Below, one piece after another: positions 26,934 to 35,268 of a stretch of 46,668 nucleotides of DNA; within the stretch, counting starts at the first letter, position 1, and every line of letters starts with the position of its first letter. The notes under the pieces were generated by a model. It had not been told where the DNA came from. It searched no databases and was given only the letters and a program-made list of their open reading frames with translations. The translations under genes and the position numbers were made by a program. Source of the stretch: an uncultured Gemmiger sp. (GTDB lineage: Bacteria > Bacillota > Clostridia > Oscillospirales > Ruminococcaceae); the NCBI GenBank assembly GCA_944382785.1, contig CALWNO010000019.1:1-46668 (forward strand), read 5' to 3'.

Positions 26934-27803
26934 ATGGAACACATCATTCTGCACACCATCGAACATGCTCTGGAGGACAGCGTCAAGATGCTGCCCTTCC
27001 TGTTCCTGGCGTATCTGCTCATCGAATGGCTGGAACGCCACCACGGTGAGCGCATCGAAAACGCCCTGGCCGGGGGCGGGCGCTGGGGCTTTGTGCCCGG
27101 CGCCCTGCTGGGCTGCGTGCCCCAGTGCGGGTTCTCCGCCCTGGCCGCCAACCTGTATGCCAGCCGGGTCATCACCCCCGGGGCACTGCTGGCCGTCTTT
27201 GTGGCCACCAGCGATGAGGCCGTGCCCCTGCTGGCCGCCGAGCCCAGCCTGTGGGGCACCCTGCCCCTGCTGCTCATCGGCAAGGTGATCGCCGGTGTGG
27301 CGGGGGGCTTCCTGTTGGATGTGCCCCTGCGCAGGGTGCTGCCTGCCGGTTTGTACGGCGGCTATGCCGGCCATGCCGATGACATCGACTGCCATGAGGA
27401 GCACGAGGAACACAGCGGTGTCCTGCTGGCGGCCCTGCGCCACACGGTGGAGATCTTCCTCTTCATCCTGCTGTTCAGCTTCCTCATTGGTTTTGCCTTC
27501 GAGCTCATCGGGGAGGACACCATCACCGCCTTCCTCACCGGCATGGGCATCTTCCAGCCCATGGCGGCGGCCCTGGTGGGTCTGGTGCCCAACTGCGCCG
27601 CCAGTGTGCTGCTGGCCCAGCTCTACGCCCAGGGGGCCATCAGCTTCGGCAGCCTGTTCGCCGGGCTCTGCGCCGGGGCGGGCATCGGCCTGGCCGTGCT
27701 CTGGCGGGTCAACCCCAGCTGGAAGCAGAACCTGTTCATGACCGGCATTCTGTGGGGCGGTGGCTCTCTGTGCGGCATCGTGCTGCAGTTCCTGCCCCTG
27801 TAA
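26934..27803 (+). CDS. Putative metal exporter permease (ArsP_2 / putative manganese transporter family)
   Basis: 289-residue membrane protein with about eight to ten helices in two homologous halves. Each half carries a Cys-containing turn: CVPQCGFS (61-68) and LVPNCAAS (217-224). The central cytoplasmic loop is rich in possible metal ligands (GHADDIDCHEEHEEH, 146-160). This pattern fits the '10TM heavy-metal exporter' (ArsP_2) family annotated as arsenic efflux or manganese transport protein. Substrate cannot be decided from sequence; no manganese riboswitch was recognised upstream. Start ATG with AAAGGA. A terminator-like hairpin separates it from the convergent peptidase gene. Confidence 0.8.
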   Translation: MEHIILHTIEHALEDSVKMLPFLFLAYLLIEWLERHHGERIENALAGGGRWGFVPGALLGCVPQCGFSALAANLYASRVITPGALLAVFVATSDEAVPLLAAEPSLWGTLPLLLIGKVIAGVAGGFLLDVPLRRVLPAGLYGGYAGHADDIDCHEEHEEHSGVLLAALRHTVEIFLFILLFSFLIGFAFELIGEDTITAFLTGMGIFQPMAAALVGLVPNCAASVLLAQLYAQGAISFGSLFAGLCAGAGIGLAVLWRVNPSWKQNLFMTGILWGGGSLCGIVLQFLPL

Positions 27804-27821
27804 AACTTCCATACAACAAGA

Positions 27822-27870
27822 ATACCCCGCCCGCCGTAAAAACCTTGCAGTTTTACGGCGGGCGGGGTAT
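27822..27870. terminator. Long perfect inverted repeat between convergent genes
   Basis: 20-bp perfect arms beginning ATACCCCGCC and ending GGCGGGGTAT, with a 9-nt loop ACCTTGCAG. AT pairs lie at the base of the loop (TAAAA/TTTTA). It probably ends both the exporter transcript (+) and the peptidase transcript (-), although neither side has a strong T-run outside the stem. Confidence 0.75.
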
Positions 27871-27891
27871 GATTATATCGTGTTTTGCGCT

Positions 27892-28512
27892 TTACAGTGC
27901 TTCGCCTTCCCTGACGAACACCACCGCACGGCTCCCCAGCTGGCGGTATACCCGCATGAAACGGTCCCGGGGAACGGTGCGGTTGAAGTCCAGAGGGTCC
28001 GCTACCGTGAAGTGGCTGTCACTGGCCCCGCACAGCACCATGCAGTGCAGGGTGTGAAACACCCGGTGTACCCCGCCCTTTGCCAGGGGATAGGGGGCTA
28101 CGTCGGCAAAGCGGATGTCGTCAAAATGCAGCGACGCCCAGAAAATCACCGGCCGCCCCTTTTCCAGCTGGGCCACCAGGTCGGCTTCCTCCGCCCCGGT
28201 CAGGTCGCGGGCAGTATAGCCGCCGCCGTGGCGTGCCAGATAGGTGTTGGCCGCCTGCACGATAGGCCCCGCAAAGCAGTAGTACCCCTCCTCGGGGGTG
28301 CCGTCGTCCTTGTGGGGGTCCCCCATGTACACCTCGTCCGGGTCGGCGCCGTACCAGCGCTCACTGCGGGGCAGGTAATGGTCGGCCAGGTCGCACTTGT
28401 CGGCGTCAAAGCCCAGATAGCGCAGCACCTCGCAGCAGCTGGTGATCTCACACCCGTTGGGCAGCTCCGGGTTCTGCAACACCTGGGGCACATTCAGCAA
28501 AATTTCGGTCAT
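27892..28512 (-). CDS. C39-like cysteine peptidase family protein
   Basis: 206-residue papain-fold protein of the peptidase C39_2 type. The likely catalytic residues are C21 in LPNGCEITS, H156 in FHTLHCMVLCG and D172 in VADPLDF, in the order expected for the family. No signal peptide or membrane segment is visible, so it may be cytoplasmic or released otherwise; proven substrates for this subfamily are few. ATG start with GGAGG on the - strand. It is divergent from the peptidase/epimerase operon with 95 bp between start codons, hinting at shared regulation. Confidence 0.8.
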   Translation of the reverse strand: MTEILLNVPQVLQNPELPNGCEITSCCEVLRYLGFDADKCDLADHYLPRSERWYGADPDEVYMGDPHKDDGTPEEGYYCFAGPIVQAANTYLARHGGGYTARDLTGAEEADLVAQLEKGRPVIFWASLHFDDIRFADVAPYPLAKGGVHRVFHTLHCMVLCGASDSHFTVADPLDFNRTVPRDRFMRVYRQLGSRAVVFVREGEAL

Positions 28513-28607
28513 GGGTTCCTCCCCGCCCGGCGGGGCCGGGACTTGTGATGGTTTCTTTTACATTGACTGTATTGTATCATATCCCTTTTTGGAAAGGAAG
28601 TGTATCC

Positions 28608-29648
28608 ATGCCTACCATCCGTGACTACGGCCTGGTTCCCGGGCATCTGCCCGCCGGTCCCCGCAACGCCATCACCGATGTGCCCGGGGTCCGGGTGGGC
28701 CATACCACCGTCAGCACCGGCAACCACCATACCGGCGTCACCGTCATCCTCCCCCGGGAGGACGTATATACCCACCGCTGCACTGCCGCCGCCCATGTGA
28801 TCAACGGCTTCGGCAAGACGGTGGGCCTGGTCCAGATCCAGGAGCTGGGCCAGCTGGAAAGCCCCATCGCCCTGACCAACACCTTGAACGTGGGGCTGGT
28901 GTATGATGCTCTGGTGCAGTACACCGCCGACGCCTGTGCCGCGAAAGGGGACAAGCTGCGCAGCTTCAACCCGGTGGTGGGGGAATGCAACGACGGCACC
29001 CTCAACGATATCACCGAGCGGGTCATCGGCCGCCGGGAAGTCTGCCATGCCATCGAGATCGCCGGCGCCGATTTTGCCCAAGGCTGTGTAGGCGCCGGAA
29101 CCGGCATGATCTGCCATGAACTCAAGGGCGGCATCGGTTCCGCCAGCCGCCTGGTCAAGGTGGCCGGGCGGGATTTTCACATCGGGGTGCTGGCTCTGTG
29201 CAACCACGGCCAGCTTTCGGAGCTGAACATTCTGGGCCGCCGTGTGGGGGCAGAGATCCGCCGCCGCATCCAGGGCGAACCCCGCCCGGAGGACAAGGGC
29301 AGCTGCATTCTGGTGCTGGCCACCGACCTGCCCCTCTCCAGCCGCCAGCTGGGCCGGGTCTGCCGCCGGTGTGCCGCCGGTCTGGCCCGGGTGGGCAGCT
29401 ACTGGGGCCACGGCAGCGGGGATATCACCATCGGCTTCACCACTGCCCACGATATCCACCGGGGGGACACTGCCGAAATCTCCACCCACACCATCTTCAA
29501 TGAGGACAAGATGGATCCCCTCTTCCTGGCCGCCGCCGAAGCCGCCGAGGAATCGGTGCTCAACGCTCTGGCCGCCGCCATTCCCATGGTGGGGTATGAC
29601 GGCACCGTTTGCCATGCTCTTTCCGAATTTGCCGATCTGTTGGGCTGA
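28608..29648 (+). CDS. P1 family aminopeptidase (DmpA/BapA type, S58)
   Basis: N-terminal-nucleophile aminopeptidase that self-cleaves into two subunits and removes N-terminal residues, including D-Ala or beta-amino acids in characterised members. In this 346-residue protein the expected cleavage is between G231 and S232 in KGSCILVLATDLPL, leaving S232 as nucleophile. Other conserved pieces are ITDVPGVRVGHTTV, LTNTLNVGLVYDAL, VVGECNDG, GAGTGM, KGGIGSASR and GSGDITIGFTTAH. The start ATG has GGAAAGGAAG upstream; an earlier in-frame start at 28545 adds sequence unlike the family. First gene of a probable peptide-degradation operon. Confidence 0.92.
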   Translation: MPTIRDYGLVPGHLPAGPRNAITDVPGVRVGHTTVSTGNHHTGVTVILPREDVYTHRCTAAAHVINGFGKTVGLVQIQELGQLESPIALTNTLNVGLVYDALVQYTADACAAKGDKLRSFNPVVGECNDGTLNDITERVIGRREVCHAIEIAGADFAQGCVGAGTGMICHELKGGIGSASRLVKVAGRDFHIGVLALCNHGQLSELNILGRRVGAEIRRRIQGEPRPEDKGSCILVLATDLPLSSRQLGRVCRRCAAGLARVGSYWGHGSGDITIGFTTAHDIHRGDTAEISTHTIFNEDKMDPLFLAAAEAAEESVLNALAAAIPMVGYDGTVCHALSEFADLLG

Positions 29649-29688
29649 GTTGGCCCGTTATTCTTACTAAAAAAGCAGGTGCATCCTT

Positions 29689-30777
29689 ATGAAAATCACC
29701 AAAATCACCACCACTGAATGTCAGATCCCCCTGCGCACCCCTTTCAAGACAGCTCTGCGCACGGTGGACAGCGTCCATGACCTTCTGGTCAAGGTAGAGA
29801 CCGACACCGACGCTGTGGGCTACGGCGAAGCGCCCCCCACCGCCGTCATCACCGGCGAGACCCTGGGCTCCCTGCACACCGCCGTGGAGGAGTTCATCGC
29901 CCCCGCCCTTGTCGGTATGGAAGTGGAGGACCTGGACACAGTCATGACCAGACTGGAGCACTGCATGGTGCACAACACCAGCGCTAAGGCGGCCGTGGAT
30001 ATGGCCATCTATGACCTTTATGCCAAAAGCTGCGGCAAACCTTTGTATAAAGTGCTGGGCGGTGCCCGGAACACCCTGGAAACTGACCTGACCATTTCGG
30101 TGAATCCGGTGCCGGAAATGGTGGCGGATGCCAGATCTGCGGTGGCCGAGGGCTTCCGTGTGCTCAAGGTCAAGGTGGGCAAGGAAGGCCTGGACGATAT
30201 TCCCCGTCTGAAAGCCATCCGGGAGGCCGTGGGCCCCGATGTGGCCCTGCGGGTGGACGCCAACCAGGGCTGGACCGCCAAGCAGGCGGTGCGGATCATC
30301 ACCGCCCTGGAGGACGCCGGGGTGAACCCGGAACTGGTGGAGCAGCCGGTGCCCGCCCATGATATCGACGGCCTGGAATACATCACCAGCCGGGTGGCCA
30401 CCCCCATCCTGGCGGATGAGTGTGTCTTTTCCCCGGCGGATGCGCTGAAGGTATTGCAGCGCCATGCCGCCGATATGATCAACATCAAGCTGATGAAGAC
30501 CGGCGGCATCTGGCAGGCCCAGAAAATCTGCGCCGCGGCGGAGATCTACGGCGTGCAGTGCATGATGGGCTGCATGCTGGAAAGCAAGCTGGCTGTCTCG
30601 GCGGCGGCTCACCTGGCGGCGGCCCGGTCGGTCATCACCTGCGTGGATCTGGACGGTCCCAGCCTGTGCAGCGTGGACCCCTACACCGGCGGCCCGCTGT
30701 ACGAAGGCCCCCGCATTGTGATGAACGAGACCCCGGGCATCGGCATCACCGGTGTGCCCGGTTTTGAGGAGGTGTGA
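29689..30777 (+). CDS. Dipeptide epimerase (enolase superfamily, L-Ala-D/L-Glu epimerase-like)
   Basis: Epimerises one residue of a dipeptide, classically L-Ala-D-Glu from murein to L-Ala-L-Glu. The 362-residue protein has the muconate-lactonizing-enzyme subgroup layout: the KxK base at K160/K162 (VLKVKVGK), metal ligands D190 (RVDANQGW), E218 (VEQPV) and D243 (LADEC), and the opposite base K267 (NIKLMKTGG). Exact dipeptide specificity is not readable. It is followed 3 bp later by a membrane dipeptidase gene, which would cleave the epimerised product, so murein-peptide recycling is a reasonable inference. Confidence 0.88.
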   Translation: MKITKITTTECQIPLRTPFKTALRTVDSVHDLLVKVETDTDAVGYGEAPPTAVITGETLGSLHTAVEEFIAPALVGMEVEDLDTVMTRLEHCMVHNTSAKAAVDMAIYDLYAKSCGKPLYKVLGGARNTLETDLTISVNPVPEMVADARSAVAEGFRVLKVKVGKEGLDDIPRLKAIREAVGPDVALRVDANQGWTAKQAVRIITALEDAGVNPELVEQPVPAHDIDGLEYITSRVATPILADECVFSPADALKVLQRHAADMINIKLMKTGGIWQAQKICAAAEIYGVQCMMGCMLESKLAVSAAAHLAAARSVITCVDLDGPSLCSVDPYTGGPLYEGPRIVMNETPGIGITGVPGFEEV

Positions 30778-30780
30778 GCC

Positions 30781-31773
30781 GTGAAAGTCTGGGACCTGCA
30801 CTGTGATACCCTGTCCGAACTGCGCCATGCCCAGCTGAAGGGCACCCCCAAGAGCTTTGCACACAATGACCTGATGATCGACCTGCAGCGGCTGAAAAAG
30901 TCCGGCTACGGGCTGCAGTGCTTTGCCTGCTTTGTGGACCTGGCCGATGCCCAGGACCCCCTGCGCACCGCCTTGCAGGAGATGGACATCTTCCACACCC
31001 TGCTGGCCCAATACCCCGACGACCTGGTCTGGGTGCGCACCAGGGAGGATGTACAGAACCTGGCCCAACAAAAGCGCATCGGCGCCATGCTCACAGTGGA
31101 AGAAGGGGGCACCTGCCACGGGGACCCGGCCATCCTGCGGGACTTTTACCGCCTGGGTGTGCGGATGATGACCCTGACCTGGAACCACAAGAACGAGCTG
31201 GCCGAACCCAACGTGGCCCCCGATTACAACGAGGACACCTGGCCGGTGGCCCCCAACACCACCGGCGGCCTGACCGACCGGGGTGTGGAGTTCGTGCGGG
31301 AGATGGAGCGGCTGCACATGCTGGTGGACGTGGCCCATCTGTCGGATGCGGGCATCCGGGATGTGCTGCGGTACAGTACCCGGCCTTTCGTGGCCAGCCA
31401 CTCCAACGCCCGGGCCTGCTGCCCCCATGTGCGCAACCTGCCCGACGACCTGCTGAAAGCCATGGGGGAGAAGGGCTGCCTCATCGGACTGAACTTCTGC
31501 CCGGCCTTCCTGGACGACAGCCCCGTGCGCCACAACCTGAAAAGCCGGGTGACCGATATGGCCCGCCATGCAAAATACATCCTCAACCTGGTGGGGGAGG
31601 ACTGCCTGGCTCTGGGCAGTGACTTCGACGGCATCGGCGGCGAGCTGGAGATCGCCGGTGCCCAGGATATGCCCCGCCTGGCCGAAGGTCTGTGCCAGGC
31701 GGGCCTCACCGAGACCCAGGTGGAAAAGATCTTCTGGGACAACGCCGCCCGCTTCTTTGCCGAAAACCTCTGA
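30781..31773 (+). CDS. Membrane-dipeptidase-like peptidase M19
   Basis: Zinc dipeptidase of the renal dipeptidase family (330 aa), which hydrolyses dipeptides including L-D forms. Metal-site motifs: H7 and D9 in WDLHCDTLSEL, E in LTVEEGGT, and the two later His in VAHLSD and ASHSNARA; LGSDFDGIGG closes the barrel. No signal peptide, so cytoplasmic, as is usual in bacteria. The start is GTG directly after the epimerase stop (GAGGAGGTG overlaps the end of that gene). Confidence 0.93.
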   Translation: MKVWDLHCDTLSELRHAQLKGTPKSFAHNDLMIDLQRLKKSGYGLQCFACFVDLADAQDPLRTALQEMDIFHTLLAQYPDDLVWVRTREDVQNLAQQKRIGAMLTVEEGGTCHGDPAILRDFYRLGVRMMTLTWNHKNELAEPNVAPDYNEDTWPVAPNTTGGLTDRGVEFVREMERLHMLVDVAHLSDAGIRDVLRYSTRPFVASHSNARACCPHVRNLPDDLLKAMGEKGCLIGLNFCPAFLDDSPVRHNLKSRVTDMARHAKYILNLVGEDCLALGSDFDGIGGELEIAGAQDMPRLAEGLCQAGLTETQVEKIFWDNAARFFAENL

Positions 31774-31797
31774 CCCATACTGTAAAGGAGAACCCTC

Positions 31798-32661
31798 ATG
31801 CCTCATCCTTCCCTGACGCTTGAAAAACGCATCGACGCCGAACTCTGCGGCCTGGACGCCACCCTGTGCGTCTACGCCGACGACCTGCGCGGCCATGTGG
31901 TGGAGCGCGGCGCCGACGAACCCTTTGAATCCGCCTCCACCATCAAGATCTTTGTGCTGGGCTGCCTGTATGACCAGGTGGAAAAGGGCAAGGCCCGCCT
32001 GGACGAAGTGCTGACCTACCATCAGGAAACCCAGTTTGTGGACGGCTCCGGTATGATCCGCTCCTTAGGCCCCGGGGCACAGCTGCGGGCGGCCGATGTG
32101 GCCACCCTCATGATCATCTGCAGCGACAACATCGCCACCAACATGCTCATCGACTACCTGGGCCTGGACACCATCAACGCCTTCATCCGGTCCATCGGCT
32201 GCAGTGCCACCACGCTGCACCGCCGTCTGGCTTCGGACAACTGGGGGGAGCCCCTGGGCACCATCACTCCCCGGGATATGGGGCATTTCTTTGCCCTGCT
32301 GGCCAAAGGCGAGCTGGTCAGCCCCGCGGCCAGTGCCGCCATGCGCGCCATCCTGCGCCAGCAGCACTACAACACCATGCTGGCAGGCAACCTGCCCCCC
32401 TATTACACCGACGCCGAGGAATCCGGCGCCGACCCGGACCTGATCTACACCGCCAGCAAGAGCGGCAGCATGGACGCCTGCCGCAACGACGGCGGTCTGG
32501 TCCACACCCCCTACGGCGACTATGTGGTGGTGCTCATGTGTAAGGACTTTGCCAACAAGCTGGAAGTCAACGACCACCCCGCCTTTTTGTACGGCGGGCG
32601 TGTGAGCCGCCTGCTGTTCGACCAGTATCTGGCGCTGGAAGGCAGCTTTGCCCTGAACTGA
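31798..32661 (+). CDS. Serine hydrolase, class A beta-lactamase-like
   Basis: 287-residue penicillin-recognising fold protein (beta-lactamase2 family). The three active-site elements are present: S47-x-x-K50 (SASTIK), SDN at 109-111, and KSG in TASKSGSMD. A Glu166-type omega loop as in true class A enzymes is not evident. It lacks a signal peptide, so it is more likely an intracellular or atypically located D-amino-acid peptidase/esterase than a secreted lactamase. AAAGGAG precedes the ATG. Context with epimerase and dipeptidases suggests peptidoglycan fragment processing. Confidence 0.82.
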   Translation: MPHPSLTLEKRIDAELCGLDATLCVYADDLRGHVVERGADEPFESASTIKIFVLGCLYDQVEKGKARLDEVLTYHQETQFVDGSGMIRSLGPGAQLRAADVATLMIICSDNIATNMLIDYLGLDTINAFIRSIGCSATTLHRRLASDNWGEPLGTITPRDMGHFFALLAKGELVSPAASAAMRAILRQQHYNTMLAGNLPPYYTDAEESGADPDLIYTASKSGSMDACRNDGGLVHTPYGDYVVVLMCKDFANKLEVNDHPAFLYGGRVSRLLFDQYLALEGSFALN

Positions 32662-32677
32662 GCGGGAGGTGCCTGCT

Positions 32678-33073
32678 ATGACTGTGCTGAATTTTGTGTA
32701 CTGTGTGCTGGGAGCAGTGTTCATTGTGCTGGGCGCTTCCTGCCTGTGGGAAAAATACCGCATTGTCCGGGGCGGCATGTGCCTGCCTGCCCGGGTGCTG
32801 GAATGCCGCCGTCAGGGTGCCCCCAACCGCAAGCGGGGCGGGGGATACTGCTATATCGTGGAGTTCACCTCCCCCGACGGCATCCGCCATGTGGCCCCCA
32901 CCAACGATTCCTTCTGGGCCGACCGCCCCAACAGCGTGGGCACGGTGGTGGAGATCTGGTACAACCCCGCTAACCCCGAGATCGTGGAGCGCCGCAGTGT
33001 GGAAGCCGAGCTGCTGGGGGCGCTGTTCATCGCCATGGGCTTTGCGGTGATCTTCTGGCTGGGTCTGCGCTGA
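32678..33073 (+). CDS. DUF3592-like two-helix membrane protein
   Basis: 131-residue protein with a hydrophobic helix at each end (about 3-22 and 108-128) and a soluble middle containing GGYCYIVEFTSPDGIRH and VEIWYNPANPEIVE. This layout matches DUF3592 proteins of unknown function. ATG chosen with GGGAGG 9 nt upstream; a GTG three codons earlier is also open. Last gene of the operon. Confidence 0.7.
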   Translation: MTVLNFVYCVLGAVFIVLGASCLWEKYRIVRGGMCLPARVLECRRQGAPNRKRGGGYCYIVEFTSPDGIRHVAPTNDSFWADRPNSVGTVVEIWYNPANPEIVERRSVEAELLGALFIAMGFAVIFWLGLR

Positions 33074-33093
33074 GAAAGATGAACAACAAATGG

Positions 33094-33122
33094 TTGTAAA
33101 CAGCGGGCCCCTGTGGTATACT
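33094..33122 (+). promoter_or_regulatory. Promoter of rmuC
   Basis: TTGTAA, 17-bp spacer, TATACT, 32 bp before the rmuC start. Confidence 0.7.
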
Positions 33123-33154
33123 GAACCCATCAAACAAGAGGAGAAACAACACAT

Positions 33155-34567
33155 ATGGAACCGCTGATCTATCTGTTGCTGGTGCTGGCCCTGGTGGGGG
33201 ATGTGCTGCTGGGGGCCGTGCTGGTCCTGACGGTGCGGCGCAGCCGGGAGGAAGGGGACGACGGACAGCTGGTCCGCGCCCTGCAAAAGGTCATTGAATC
33301 CGAGACCGATCTGCTGGCCGACCAGCTGCGCACCACCCAGGCCGAGACCGCCCGCGCCACCCAGGCGTCGGTGCGGGACCTGGGCAGCATTCTGGCCGAA
33401 AGCCAGCGCCAGAGTGCTGCTGCCGCCACCGCCCGGCTGGAAGCCATCGACAAGGCGGGGGCTGCCCGCCAGAAAGCCGCCGGGGATGCCACTGCCGCCC
33501 AGCTGGCGTTGCTGGAGACCCGCCTCAAAGGGCTGGAGGACTCCAACGCCGCCCGCCTGGACGGCATGCGGGGAGCGCTGGTCCAGGGGCTGAACACCAT
33601 CCGGGCGGACAACAACCGCAAGCTGGATGAGATCCGGGGTACGGTGGACGAAAAGCTGCAGGATACCCTGCAAAAGCGCATCTCCGAATCCTTCCGCACA
33701 GTCAGCGCCCAGCTGGAACAGGTGTACAAGGGCCTGGGCGAGATGCAGTCGCTGGCCGCCGATGTGGGCGGGCTCAAGCGGGTGCTCTCCGGCGTCAAGA
33801 CCCGGGGCATTCTGGGCGAAGTGCAGCTGGGGGCCATCCTGCAGGAGATCCTGGCTCCCGGTCAGTATGCCGAGAACGTGGCCACCGTGCCGGGCAGTGC
33901 CAACCGGGTGGAATTTGCGGTGAAGCTGCCGGGGCAGGGGGGCACCGTCTGGATGCCCATTGACGCCAAGTTCCCCGGCGATACCTATGCCAGGCTGATG
34001 CAGGCCCGGGAATCCGGGGATGCCGCGGCCGTGGCTGCCGCCCGCAAGCAGTTGGACACGGTGCTGCGCCAGGAGGCCAAGGACATCCACGACAAGTATA
34101 TCGAGGTACCCTACACCACCGCTTTCGGCGTCCTCTTCCTGCCCTTTGAAGGGCTGTATGCGGAGGTGGTCTCCTCCGGCATGACCGAGACGTTGCAGCG
34201 GGAATTCCAGATCAGCGTGGCGGGCCCCTCCACCATGGCGGCCCTGCTCAACGCTTTGCAGATGGGCTTCCGCACTCTGGCCATCCAGAAGCGCTCCGGC
34301 GAGGTATGGCAGGTGCTGGCAGCGGTCAAGACGGAATTTGAAAAGTTCGGTACCGGCCTGCAGGCCATGCAGCGGCACCTGAACCAGACCGGCAACGATC
34401 TGGAGGAGCTCATCGGTACCCGCAGCCGGGCCATCACCCGCAAGCTGGAATCGGTCCAGCAGCTGGAACCCACCGAGGCCGCCGACCTGTTGGGTCTGGA
34501 TGCTCTGGACCCTGCGCACGGTGGAACGCCCCGTCTGCGCCGCCGGGACAGCGATTCCCAATCCTGA
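33155..34567 (+). CDS. rmuC: DNA recombination protein RmuC
   Basis: RmuC proteins limit inversions and other recombination at short inverted repeats; the fold relates to nucleases. Of 470 residues, the first helix (about 3-23) is a membrane anchor, followed by an Ala/Arg/Glu coiled coil to about 180, then the RmuC domain: VKTRGILGEVQLGAILQEIL, VEFAVKLPG, PIDAKFPGDTY, IEVPYTTAFGVLFLPFEGLYAEV and GPSTMAALLNALQMGF. AGGAG precedes ATG. Typical length and layout. Confidence 0.94.
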   Translation: MEPLIYLLLVLALVGDVLLGAVLVLTVRRSREEGDDGQLVRALQKVIESETDLLADQLRTTQAETARATQASVRDLGSILAESQRQSAAAATARLEAIDKAGAARQKAAGDATAAQLALLETRLKGLEDSNAARLDGMRGALVQGLNTIRADNNRKLDEIRGTVDEKLQDTLQKRISESFRTVSAQLEQVYKGLGEMQSLAADVGGLKRVLSGVKTRGILGEVQLGAILQEILAPGQYAENVATVPGSANRVEFAVKLPGQGGTVWMPIDAKFPGDTYARLMQARESGDAAAVAAARKQLDTVLRQEAKDIHDKYIEVPYTTAFGVLFLPFEGLYAEVVSSGMTETLQREFQISVAGPSTMAALLNALQMGFRTLAIQKRSGEVWQVLAAVKTEFEKFGTGLQAMQRHLNQTGNDLEELIGTRSRAITRKLESVQQLEPTEAADLLGLDALDPAHGGTPRLRRRDSDSQS

Positions 34568-34626
34568 AGTCCGTACCAAAATGAACGCCCGGCCCTGACC
34601 GGGAAAAACAAAGGAGGCAATCTGCC

Positions 34627-35145
34627 ATGAAACATCTGCAATGGGATCGTCTTGTTATGCCTGTGGCCGGGGTGGTGCTGGGCCTGTTCCTCATCGCCCG
34701 CCCCTGGAACGCCACCGCTGCCCTGTGCAGCTTTATCGGTTGGCTGATTCTGCTGGCCGGGATCAGCGGTATCGTCAACGCCCTGGCTTTCCAGCGCGCC
34801 ACCTTCATCTCCAGTCCGCTGCTCCCTCTCAGCGTGGGCGCGGCGGTCATCGGGTTCTTCTTCATCCTCAGCCCCGGCGTTCTGGTCAGCCTGGTGGGAA
34901 CCATCGTCTGCGTCTTCCTACTGGTCACCGGCCTGAGCAACATCCAGGCCGCCATGGCCCGCCGCGCCTGGGGAGACCGGGCCTGGTGGGTGCCTCTGGC
35001 CGTGGGCGTGATCTGCGTGCTGCTGGGGCTGTACGCATTGTTTGCCCCCGGGGCTTCTGCTGCCATGGTCATGCGGCTGGTGGGCATCATGATCCTGTGC
35101 TCCAGCGCGGTGAACCTGTTCTCGGTGCTGACCTGGCGGGATTGA
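34627..35145 (+). CDS. HdeD-like (DUF308) membrane protein
   Basis: 172-residue protein made almost wholly of six hydrophobic helices in three pairs, with the DUF308 pattern (VLGLFLIARPW..., SFIGWLILLAGISGIVNAL, SPGVLVSLVGTIVCVFLLVTGLSNI). HdeD family members are linked to acid or general stress; function here unknown. AAAGGAGG RBS. It may be co-transcribed with rmuC (59 bp gap). Confidence 0.85.
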   Translation: MKHLQWDRLVMPVAGVVLGLFLIARPWNATAALCSFIGWLILLAGISGIVNALAFQRATFISSPLLPLSVGAAVIGFFFILSPGVLVSLVGTIVCVFLLVTGLSNIQAAMARRAWGDRAWWVPLAVGVICVLLGLYALFAPGASAAMVMRLVGIMILCSSAVNLFSVLTWRD

Positions 35146-35175
35146 ACCAAAAAACTTTGCACAGCAGTATAATTT

Positions 35176-35203
35176 TTGACATCCCGTAAAAATATGGTAC
35201 AAT
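35176..35203 (+). promoter_or_regulatory. Promoter of the degV gene
   Basis: Consensus TTGACA, 16-bp spacer, TACAAT, in an AT-rich stretch, 66 bp before the start codon. Confidence 0.8.
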
Positions 35204-35268
35204 AAAAAGAAACAAACGGTGGACCTTTTGCAGTCTGCACGGTTGCGCCGAGAAATGAGGCTTGCTGT

